The notes under the pieces: model-generated
The model's input: only the letters and a program-made list of their open reading frames with translations
Database searches by the model: none
Told to the model about the DNA's origin: nothing
Shown: one piece after another, positions 10,701 through 19,296 of the stretch
Layout of the letters: the number at the start of each line of letters is the position of its first letter
How positions within the stretch are numbered: position 1 is the first letter of the stretch
Position numbers and translations under genes: made by a program
Source of the DNA: Pleurotus ostreatus/Saccharomyces cerevisiae fusant
Taxonomy: Eukaryota > Opisthokonta
DNA length: 23,489 nt
Direction of reading: 5' to 3'
NCBI GenBank assembly: GCA_024196135.1
Contig: JAMQCK010000426.1
Span: 1 to 23,489, forward strand

Positions 10701-11936
10701 ACACCGATCAGACCTATCTTGTCTACCAACAGAACGGCGATTCAACATGGACCAAGGCAGGCGTAAAGCAGGTGTCCGTGCTTGGAGCGGACGAGAAACG
10801 TGCCTTCACCTTGGTTCCCGGCATCTCGGCCTCAGGCGAGGTTCTACCTTTCCAGGCCGTTTTCGCTGGCTCGTCCGACAAATCGCGACCTAACTCTGCG
10901 GCTCCGTGCTATGCCGAGGCCATAGACCTCGGTTTCAAGTTCGTCTCGTCCATGAAGAGCTCGAATCACTGGTCAACGATCGCAACAATGAAGGCGTATG
11001 TCAACGACATTCTTGTACCTTATTTGACACGCAAGAAAGTCGAACTCGGCTTGCCTGACAGCCAGCAGTCTGTATGGCACATTGATTGCTGGTCAGTGCA
11101 CCGCAGCGAGGAGTTCCTGACCTGGATGAAGTCAACGCACCCGACTATCACCGTCATCTTCGTGCCCGGTGGTTGCACGGGCATATTTCAGCCCCTCGAT
11201 GTCGGTATCCAACGTATCATGAAGCACTCGATGCGCAGGTCCGCGCTGGAGGATCTTGTTGAAGAGGCAGGCGAGAAAATGGCACGGCAAGCAGCGGGAA
11301 CGCAGGAGGAGATCAAGCTGGCGACGACTGTGGGCGTTTTACGGAACCGCTCGGTGCGGTGGATGGTGCAATCGTACCATGAGCTCACACCAGAGCTTGT
11401 GCGACGGGTGAGTCGATGATTGAAAGCTCGCTACGCGCTGCTCATCTTCTTCATATCAGGCTTTCGAGCTTTGTCGTGCAGAGGGTTTCAACTTGGGACA
11501 CGCGAGCCTCACCAGCCCCGACGTCCTGAAGCGACTGCGAGAGCTTCCAGCGGCTAATCCTGCGCTTTTCAAGCAACTCTCCTCTCAGGCGCCCGTTCCC
11601 ACAGGCGAGGAAGAAGATCCTATTGACGAAGAGGATGACCATCCAGCGGACTTGAGGTCCTTCGCGCGCGAGACCTTTCAGGACGCCAGCGACGTGCCGA
11701 CCAACACCGTCATCGATTTTGTGATGTCAGAGGGCTCACAGATCCCGCCAGGATTTTGTCAGGTGGAGGGGAACCTCATGCGCGCAGGGGTCGCTGAAGA
11801 CCTTGACGTTGATGATGTCAGCCTTCACGAGGCGCCGGAGCTCATGAATGGAGGGAAACCCAGGAAGGGCACGCGCACATCGCGAAGGAAGACGTGGAAA
11901 GCGAACTGGGATGACATGGAATGGTTAGGTGACTAG
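7771..11936 (+). CDS. Ulp1-like (C48) protease fused to DDE_1 transposase, 1340 aa
   Basis: Exons: 7771-9012, 9059-9850, 9896-11407 and 11460-11936 (4023 nt). Each exon is a multiple of three, all introns are phase 0 (46, 45 and 52 bp, GT-AG), and no stop intervenes. Residues 1 to about 250 are unrecognised. A Ulp1/SENP-type fold follows with H312, D329, Q365 and C371 (EEHWAAVVLD, GDSLG, KQADSHSCGPL). The His-Asp spacing of 17 and Gln-Cys spacing of 6 are those of yeast Ulp1. Residues 600-666 form a charged coiled coil ending in a basic patch (RQQRSRAKRR). An AT-hook-like GRPRKK lies at about 717. Residues 840-917 resemble CENP-B/pogo DNA-binding regions. The catalytic triad is D949 (NTDQT), D1075 (HIDCWSVH) and D1113 (FQPLDVG), a DD37D spacing. 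The acidic tail ends in EWLGD. The transposase should cut the element's inverted repeats. The protease role (removing SUMO/ubiquitin-like tags, or self-cleavage) is inferred. ATG 7792 has a better context (caccATGTC) and could be the real start. Confidence 0.88.
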
Positions 11937-12035
11937 AAAACATGTAGGAGCGTACGCAGTGGGCGAAAAAACCGTATATTTTGGCTCAGAACGCGCTGTT
12001 CCGGACTTACATGGTGCGGAGTTCACCAACCGGTA

Positions 12036-12075
12036 TGACCTGTGACAGTTGCGCCGTAGGTTCAGTTCATGGGTC
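12036..12075. repeat. right subterminal repeat cluster
   Basis: TGACCTGTGAC (12036-12046) is identical to, and in the same orientation as, the copy at 7624-7634. CAGTTCATGGGTC (12063-12075) matches the left AAGTTCACGGGTC except at two bases. The two ends therefore share direct as well as inverted motifs. Confidence 0.6.
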
Positions 12076-12091
12076 CCAGTGACATGTGACA

Positions 12092-12116
12092 TGAACTTAT
12101 GGTCGACACGATACAG
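12092..12116 (-). repeat. right terminal inverted repeat, 25 bp
   Basis: It reads TGAACTTATGGTCG and then ACGATACAG, the reverse complement of the left terminus with one mismatch. Confidence 0.9.
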
Positions 12117-12169
12117 TACAATAGACAGAAGACTTGACGGATGCATTGTACTATGCACACGTACCTACC

Positions 12170-12461
12170 CTACTCGTCCTTCTCTTCGTGAAGCGGTCCC
12201 AGGTACTGCATGGTAATGGTATGCACTGTATAGGGCATGATAGACGAGTCCTCGTGTCCACCTCGCACGATTGACAGCTGTAGGGCATTTCGTGCGAGGC
12301 TGCCGACGAAATGAGGGTGCCTTCGCCATATCCGCGTAGTCCTCGGCGCGGTGGGCACGCCGCTCGACATCGAGCGAAATTCGTGATAGCCTCCCCCTAG
12401 TGGCGTGACGCGCGGGGTCGTGGCTGAAGATGCGAGGCCGAGCGAGGGATCTGGTCTGCAT
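12170..12461 (-). pseudogene. possible 3' exon of an unrecognised gene
   Basis: A minus-strand frame is open through this stretch to a stop near 12170. It ends in a sequence that looks like real protein (SLARNALQLSIVRGGHEDSS, then IMPYTVHTITMQYLGPLHEE). I could not connect it to convincing upstream exons and do not recognise the family. Its stop codon lies only about 55 bp from the right end of the pogo-like element. It could therefore be a gene whose downstream side was disrupted, or chance. Confidence 0.2.
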
Positions 12462-13508
12462 TGATCTGGGTGAACTTCCTTAGTGGAAATGCAGACGAAC
12501 CCTCACCGGTACCGATAGCGCGCATATTACCCCGCTAACATATCACTGGGGCAAGGGGAAAACTGGGGCAACGACGCGGGGCGTGGGGGAAGCGAGTTGC
12601 GGTCTTCAAACGTTAAAGGCTATAGAACTCAAGTCGCCGGTAGTCACGGTATGAGACGTACTCTCCATAGGAACATGTTCCATCATAAATCCATAAGGCC
12701 TCGCAAAACACCCGGTGACACCTCAACGTATTCAGCCTGCGCTGCAAGCGCGCTCGGAGAAGGCACGGCAAGTAGACCGCGCATATGTCGATGACGGTCT
12801 GCGTACGTTGCGACATACGATAGAACGCCGCACGCATCGATGACACGCACCTGTTGAAGAGGATAGCGGGGATTAGTAGACATGCGATCCGTGCGCGCGC
12901 GATAAAGCTTGGATCAGCTCCTTAGAACACCGAGAAGGCGCCTTAAACTGCGCGCCAAGGGCAGCCTCGGGTCCGCACCTACGCCAGGCCACATCGAGCT
13001 GGGTCGTAGGGCTGATCCATCGCCGGTCAACGATCCATTCCTGCAAAGCGACACGCCACGCCTCTCTAATCGCGACTTACGCATGCATGCGCAGTCCCCG
13101 GCGCATGTGAGGTACGAAGACCTGCCTTCTACAGCTTCAGACGAAGCAGGAGGTCGACGTCTGTGGCATAGACGCTGGTCAGCTGAGCTCATTACGGTAG
13201 ACCATGCACGCACCGGTGAGAAGACGGATAGACGAGGGGGACCCCAAAATTTGTCTGAATGTGCATGGTGGAGGCACCTGACGATGGCGAAAAGGCCCGC
13301 GAAAAAAGAATGGACGAATGCAGCTCACCGTGAAGTTCGAGCTGGCAGCTGCAATTCTGCTATCCAGTGGCACCGATGGCTGTTGCGATCTCGGCGAGTC
13401 GGTCCCCCGCCATCGCATCGCGACATGGAAGGCGACGGTCGGGGCACGAACGCCGCCCGACGTCATGCAGCCTACCGCCCTGCGCTCAATGGCCTGTGAA
13501 GCCGCCGC

Positions 13509-13546
13509 TGACATGACTGCCCAGCGTTGACATGACCGCCCAGTGT
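13509..13546. repeat. 19-bp tandem duplication
   Basis: TGACATGACTGCCCAGCGT (13509-13527) is followed directly by TGACATGACCGCCCAGTGT. The two copies differ at two positions. Confidence 0.7.
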
Positions 13547-14289
13547 TCGACGTAGTCAATAGAAGGGTAGATAGCCGGTAGAAGGCTCGCATGCTTACTC
13601 ACAGTAGGTAACCACGGTGCGGAATAGGGGATAGGCTGGCGGTGACGAGAGGGTGCGCGGAATTAATGGTGCCGCGATCTTGGGCTTGTATAGTGACGGC
13701 AGGGCAAACTGCGTTGGGAAGCGAGCTGAACGGTTGGTTGAAAAAGTCAGTTCGTTTGAAGGTTAAAGCTCGGTTTGGATAAGGTAAACCTTCGCCAAGA
13801 CACGGAATGGACGATTAAGGACAGTGGCGCGCTCACGCACGCTTCATACGCTTTCCGCCCTTGTTGCCCTCTTCACCATGCTCCAACCGCACCCTCAAAC
13901 AGTAGTCGATATGCCACCGTATCGCAAAGGAAGTCAGGAGGCCTCGTAGACAAGCAGTACGAATTCTGAAAAGACAATGAGCATAAGTCACCGGCGAAGA
14001 CATTGTACTCGCCAAAAAAGGAAGGTAATGGTCTATTGTACTTCGGCGGAAGTAAAAACAAGGCGGCAATGTCCGGCAGGTCCCTTCCCTCCGGCGGAGA
14101 CAAACATCAGGCTGCCTTTGCGTCCCCGTGTGATAACGGGGATGATAGGCAAGGTCACTAAAGGTGGAGGTCCAAAAGACGTACGAGCGCGGGTCCGAGG
14201 AGGCAGAAACCGTATGGTCAACGAAGCCGTCTAGCCAATCTTCCGAAATGAAGACCAGCTATAGCGTCGTCCACAAACGTACGTGACAT

Positions 14290-14551
14290 TAGACCATATC
14301 TGAAGCGGCGGAAACAAGCAGTTTCGAGTTTGTAAACTTCGTTGGTTAGAAACAAGCTCTGGACCTTCAGAAACTCGGCGAGCGGGCGTTCACACAGTGA
14401 CGTCAGGGATCCCTGGGCGCAGACAGGCGCTGCTGCCCGCCAACCCAGGGCTCCAACGCGAGTTACAAACTCTTTACGAACGTCGCTGGTCGAGTTTCCA
14501 AACACCGTGGAGTGTTTTTTGTTCTGAGTTTCGCCGCCTCAGATATGGTCT
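14290..14551. repeat. nested imperfect inverted repeat
   Basis: The outer arms are TAGACCATATCTGA plus GCGGCG (14290-14310) and the reverse complement at about 14528-14552. A second pair is GAGTTTGTAAACTTCGTTGG (about 14326-14345) against the reverse complement of 14453-14472. An inner pair is CCCTGGG (14411-14417) and CCCAGGG (14444-14450). The right side carries about 55 extra bp between its outer two paired blocks. Confidence 0.55.
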
Positions 14552-15320
14552 ATTACTTACAGTAGACACTCGCTCTCCACATCGCGCGACAATGGTCACC
14601 CCCGCGTGGTCACTATCACCCTCAACGTGCTCGTCGTCATCAACAGCAGTCGCGCCTTGCCCTGTCTCACCGCGAACGTGGACGCTATCATCCCGCGCGT
14701 GCCGCAGACGCCCTTGATAGCCTACCGTGCCACAGATAATCCACCGCATGCGCTGCATAACCGAGGACGTACGAGATAATCGAGGACGTACATCCAGCTC
14801 GTTCGCGTAAATCTTCAGTGTTTGCGTAAATCTCTTGCGGACGAGCCAGCCAAATGAGCACACTCGAGGCTACTCGAGGTCAACTTCACGTTCGGTTACC
14901 GCGAGGGCGCGACTTGCCTGTTAGGGAAAGAATGCGCAAAGGGTACGGCTCGCGGGGATGGAGAAGCGCGGAGGCGGGAGAGCGAGAGCCTCGTGCTATG
15001 TGCGCGAGGTAAAATTGTGCTAGAAAATTTCAGGATACGCAATCATACGCGATAAGATGCGAAAAATCGCCGCTGAAGAGGGAGGACCGGGGTCGGCGAA
15101 AGGCGCTTGCTTCAGCACGGTCAACTAGAGGCAGAATGGCGAAAGGGATTCGAGCCGCGTCGGACCGTACCGGTGGTAACAGGAAGGAGTGGCGGACTTG
15201 AACGAAGTCGAACCTTGATGGCAGGACTGCGAGCGGTCTATACCTGACCGTACTGGACAATACAATTTTCGCTGATTTTCGTATCCCGACATCGGTTTCG
15301 AACATTCGACGTGACGTTTT

Positions 15321-15366
15321 TCTTGACTTTCGACTTTCGACTTTCAACCTTCGAATTTCGACTTTA
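15321..15366. repeat. degenerate heptanucleotide tandem repeat (CTTTCGA)
   Basis: Consecutive copies of (GA)CTTTCGA and close variants run through this stretch, about 125 bp outside the hAT element. Confidence 0.6.
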
Positions 15367-15483
15367 TGCAACACTAATGGCCTTCGACTATTTTCATTCA
15401 AGTATCTATCATGACTGTTTTCACTGAGATTGCGGGCCCGTTGGCCCTCCAGTCAAGCCCTCACCCGCGCACGTGGCCAAGTC

Positions 15484-15491
15484 GTCCCAGA
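15484..15491. repeat. left 8-bp target-site duplication of the hAT element
   Basis: GTCCCAGA here is repeated exactly at 19289-19296, directly outside the terminal inverted repeats. Eight base pairs is the hallmark duplication length of hAT elements. Confidence 0.9.
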
Positions 15492-15508
15492 TAGGCTGTA
15501 GCAGGGGT
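15492..15508 (+). repeat. hAT terminal inverted repeat, left
   Basis: TAGGCTGTAGCAGGGGT matches the reverse complement of 19272-19288 (TAGGCAGTGGCACGGGT) at 14 of 17 positions. Confidence 0.85.
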
Positions 15509-15672
15509 GCAACCCTGGGTGTGCAGGAACTGACCCGCACCCTGACCCGTCAGGGTGCTCAACCCCAGCGGAGGGTCGGGGTATTCTTAGGGTGCAGCAG
15601 ATTGGGGTTCAACCCGGGGTGAGCGCATGGTTATGTACTTCGATAGGGCGAGAAAGCGATACAGAAGGATAA

Positions 15673-18600
15673 CTACAACACGATCTTATCCCAACCATCC
15701 TCTAACTCCGGCTCATCCTCACCCTGCTTGATGTCCGGGAGACGAGCGACAGCCTCAACGTCCTGCGTCCTCACAAGTCCATGCGACACCCATGAGTTGA
15801 GGCACAACAGAGCACGTGTTGTCTCGACAGACAACCGGCTCCGGACATGCGAAAGAATTAAGCGACCCTTGCTGAAGAGCCGCTCGACGTCGACGGAAGT
15901 GGCTGCTCATATGAGAAGAGTAAGCGATGGGGAAGGGAATGACAACGTACCGGGGATGCTGAGGTAGTCTATAGCCATACGAGAGAGATGCGGGTAGAGG
16001 GCCCGGCGAGCGATCCACCACTGGATGGGGTCACCCGCGTCTTCGATTGGTGCGCGTAGATAGCGCTCAAGCTCATCCCGCAGCTCGCTGCGCTTGATCG
16101 GGGCATTGGCGGCCAAGTTATCAAACATGTTGCGAGAGGACTGAACATACAGCGGTCGCGTTAGCACTCAGGGGCAAGGGGATGGGATGACGACGTACCT
16201 GCGTCTTCGGCTCGCTCTTCTTCTCCTCCTCCTCCTCCTGATTGACAACCTCCCGTGACGCGTAGTGGTTGTTGTAAGCATCGCGAGTGAGCCGCTCCGC
16301 TTCAGCAATCCACTCCGCATCCCATCCGGCGCGCGCGAAATAATCCAGCTTGTGCCGAGGGTGGAGAACTAGCACGGGCAATCAGTACAGCATAAGAGGC
16401 AGAAGTATTGCCACGCACCCATTGATATCCGATATGCGTCAGCCTGATCTGTTAGGGAGTAATACCGATTGAGGGTGCGCTTCGCAAGGCCAGCCGCCGC
16501 CCGAATGGCAGGTTCGAGAGCCATGTTGATGCTCATTGTGGAGAGTTGCTTGTCGAGCTCGTCCATGGCGATGATTACGAAGGGGAGGTTGGGGCGATTA
16601 GCACGCGAGAAGTATTCCGTCGCATGCTTCATGGGCTGCAGAGGGAGAGAGATGAGGGCTGAGGATGAAGAGGAAAAGAGTGATCGCTGGCACGCGCGAG
16701 CGCCACGTCGACTGACCACGTCTGCAACGTCAAGATCTCGGTCTCCCAGGCTTGAGAGTCGCGTAAATCCCGACGCCGCAGACATGATACAGCCAGCGGG
16801 ACGCGTTTGCCCGCGCGCGCAGCAGAGCGGCAGCGAGAGGAAGACAAGGGGCTGGAAAAAAACCGCGGGAATAACTGTCACGCTGCGTGACTCACCTCAA
16901 GGGCGTCGCGCAGCTGTTCCGCGCACTTCCACTCATGGCGCGAGAGCTCGTACGGCTCGACTTCTGCCAGTACTTCCTCGTTCTTGAACATCTTGTCAAT
17001 CGCGTCCCGGTGCTCAAGGGCTGACACAAGCATATCGTAAGTCGAATTCCACCGCGTTCGCACATCGCGCGGTAACAGTTTGATGCGCAGGCCGAGCTCC
17101 GTCAGGATTTCTTTCCAAGCCGGGAGAAGAATCGTCGAAGAATTGATGATCTTGAAGGCCAGCTTCCGTAGCTGCAGGATGGTCAGAAGCGAGCGAGGTG
17201 CGTGAGTCAGCGACTCACTTTGACGAGCATGAACTTGATCGGTTGCAGGCTTGTCTTCAAGTCCTGCTGCTCCTCGGCCGTAAGATCGGGCAACGCCTCG
17301 TCTGGCACGTCAATATCGTCCACACTCGCCCCCTCGTCGCCGTCAGCGACGTCGTCTACATCCGGCATTGTCTCTTCCTCAATATCCAGGTCCTTCGCCA
17401 ACGACGACAATAACTTATCGAAGACTTCGGAACCGCCATCATTTGCCCCGTCGCCTCCCTCCCCCTTTGGCTTTTTCGTAACGTCAAATGGCTTGAGGAG
17501 CTGCCGTGATACGAGATTAAGAATGTGCGTGAAGCAGCGCACCCGCCCCTCTACTGAAAACCGACGAACGAGTTCTGCTAGCTCAAGAACCATCTTGTCG
17601 TTGTTGGACGCGTTGTCCGCGGTGATCGACAGGATCTAGATTTACGTGAGTCATTCTCCCGCTATACATGTATTCCCGCTGACCTTGTGCTTAATCCCGA
17701 AGTCTTCAAGCATGCGCAGGAATTCCGCTGCCATCGTCACGCCCGAATGCGACTGATGACTTGTCAAGACCATCATATTGATCTCTAATTAATCCCAGAT
17801 ACCTTCGCTACCTGCACAACGTCCAGCACGAGGGTGATGATTGCGCCATTATGCTCCAAGGTGACCGTGGTCCCCATATACGGTACGTGGTTTGGTGAGG
17901 TCCACATGTCCGTGACGAAGCTGAGATCCCCGTCGTGCTCCTGATACCTGTCAGTTACCGAGTATATGTGATGAGGCTGACACGTACCTGCAGAAGCCGC
18001 GCGACACGTGTGCGTGTGCGCGCGAACACGCGCTTGACGTCGCGCGAAACGGTGGAGCGCGAGGGGATGTAGTACTCGGGGCGGCCGGTCTTCATCAACG
18101 TCTTGAAGCCGTCGTCTTCGACGAGTGCGAAAGGCCGGAAGCTCTGGGCCATCCACTTGACGATCTCCGCTCTGCTTGACGATCAGCACCGTCAGGATTG
18201 ATAGATAAGTGAGCTCACTTTGTCTCTGTCCTCGTGTGCTGACGATTTGAATAGGTGATCTTCCCCTTACCCTGCCGTGCGAACGCAGCAGTAATCTTGC
18301 CGGTGGACTTCAGCGGCTCGGCAACCTTCACCCGTGCATCAGTTGCGGTGCCATGCGACTGCGCAATAGAGACCGCCTCTTCGCCCCAACACGATTTGGC
18401 GTGGCGGATCATATTGCTGGTAGAGACCTTGTCGACTGTATCGAGATATCGCCTGACTTTCTTTTTGCAGCCCTTGTTGAAGCACGAGAAGACGTGGGAG
18501 CGGCGCGAGGTGCCGCTCTTGCCCGGAACGTAGTCGATCTCGGGAGTGGGATAGTAGAATGCGTAGATGGGCGAGACCCACTTGCGCATCATGCGCGCTA

Positions 18601-19070
18601 CTCCAGGTATGAGTATGTAGCTTCCTTTGATCGGGGACAAGCTCACCAAGCTCAGCCTCGTCGTCTTCATCACCCGATGAGTCCGAGGCTACCTTGTGGT
18701 CACCCTCGTCGCCATGCTCGCCCTCCGACTCCGAAGCGAGCTCAATGATGGTGCGTGGGTCCTTCGGATATTGCCGACGAGGCTCGGGCTCATCGATCAC
18801 CTCAACAGGTGATGCGCGGCGAGGCACCATGGGAGCTGGTGCAGGGACTGATGCAGGTAAGATACTGCATGCTATCAATATAATCATGGGCTTACCATCT
18901 GATGCTTCAGCCTGTGCACCCGTCGCCTGCGTGCCGACAGGCCGTGAGCTCCCTTTTACCCTGATCTTCTTTGGAGGGGGTGGTGCCTCATCTGAATCTG
19001 ACTCAAGGTTACGACGAGATAGATTGATGGGCTTATGCTGACGCTTCGACCGGGACATAGTAGGATGCAT
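15673..19070 (-). CDS. hAT family transposase, 12 exons, 881 aa
   Basis: Exons in reading order: 19070-18896, 18847-18647, 18597-18219, 18171-17988, 17940-17803, 17752-17684, 17635-17219, 17171-16896, 16635-16419, 16368-16199, 16140-15951 and 15902-15673. They total 2646 nt without a stop. The N-terminus is acidic and disordered, with basic PPPPKKIRVKG (possible nuclear signal). A BED-type zinc finger lies at about 160-200 (SCFNKGC, then H and C in MIRHAKSCW). The catalytic triad is D324 (FVTDMWTS), D389 (SITADNAS) and E765 (RDELERYL). The CxxH motif is C416/H419 (RCFTHILNLV), followed by RTRWNSTYDML. The C-terminal dimerisation region includes WWIARRALYPHLSRMAIDYL and VERLFSKGRLILSHVRSRL. 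It excises and reinserts the element in the nucleus. Introns are 47-58 bp except intron 8 (260 bp). Intron 1 (48 bp) has no stop and could be retained. An in-frame ATG at 19058 (MSRSKRQ) is an alternative start. Confidence 0.92.
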
Positions 19071-19271
19071 TGCAGGGTCGTGCCTGCCAAACCAGGAGTG
19101 CACTGTAGAAACACGTGTCCCAGCAACTGTACAGTAGTAGATTAGAATCACGGCATGTCCCACGAGACCCCCTTCACGCGTGGGGTTTTCCGGGGTGCTG
19201 GGGTTATGCTCGGTCATACCCACACCCTGACCCCCCGGGGTTAGGGTGTCCACCCCAGTCGGGTTACCCCA

Positions 19272-19288
19272 ACCCGTGCCACTGCCTA
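19272..19288 (-). repeat. hAT terminal inverted repeat, right
   Basis: The minus strand begins TAGGCAGTGGCACGGGT, the partner of the left terminus at 15492-15508. It lies next to the gene's 5' side, about 200 bp upstream of the transposase start. Confidence 0.85.
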
Positions 19289-19296
19289 GTCCCAGA
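19289..19296. repeat. right 8-bp target-site duplication of the hAT element
   Basis: GTCCCAGA is an exact copy of 15484-15491. Removing the element and one copy restores an empty site reading caagtcGTCCCAGAcaat. Confidence 0.9.

Larger units (their letters stand above)
7592..12116 (+). mobile_element. complete pogo-like DNA transposon carrying a Ulp1 protease-DDE transposase fusion
   Basis: The element is 4525 bp with 25-bp terminal inverted repeats (24/25 identical), flanked by TA. Subterminal zones of about 150-180 bp repeat AAGTTCA/GTTCACGGGTC and TGACCTGTGAC words at both ends, as expected for transposase-binding arrays. It contains one gene that fills almost the entire interior and reads without interruption. 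Catalytic residues of both the protease and the transposase are kept and the ends are nearly identical. I infer a recent, possibly still mobile, autonomous copy. Confidence 0.85.
12117..15483. other. gene-poor stretch between the two transposons
   Basis: No recognisable domain or convincing gene was found on either strand. Weak hints of coding occur only at 12170-12461 (-), described separately. Visible structure: a 19-bp tandem duplication (13509-13546), a nested inverted repeat (14290-14551) and a heptanucleotide repeat (15321-15366). Composition is less GC-rich around 13740-14050. Confidence 0.4.
15492..19288 (-). mobile_element. complete hAT transposon, 3797 bp
   Basis: The element is bounded by an exact 8-bp duplication and 17-bp imperfect inverted repeats starting TAGGC. 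The terminal 130-150 bp on each side are rich in ACCC/GGGT words, often arranged as small palindromes, which fits subterminal transposase-binding sites. A single minus-strand transposase gene fills the interior and is uninterrupted once spliced. The perfect target duplication and intact frame suggest a recent, potentially autonomous insertion. Confidence 0.93.

Noticed and set aside
7771..11936. Reading this as two or three separate genes (protease, linker, transposase)
   Set aside because: All three gaps are canonical GT-AG introns of 45-52 bp in phase 0, the downstream parts lack good ATG starts at their N-termini, and only one promoter-like space exists (after the left inverted repeat).
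7592..12116. Assigning the element to the KDZ/Zisupton group because of the Ulp1-like protease
   Set aside because: The transposase half has pogo/CENP-B-type DDE_1 motifs (NTDQT, HIDCWSVH, QPLDVG), and the TA/GTAC duplication is too short for those elements.
12909..13592. ORFs of 196 (+) and 137 (-) codons
   Set aside because: Composition looks like translated non-coding DNA (many Arg and Trp, no hydrophobic core pattern), and a tandem duplication lies at the end.
15502..19284. hAT ends placed at CAGGGG (left) and CAGTGG (right)
   Set aside because: Bases outside these points do not form an 8-bp duplication, whereas ends at TAGGC give an exact GTCCCAGA duplication.
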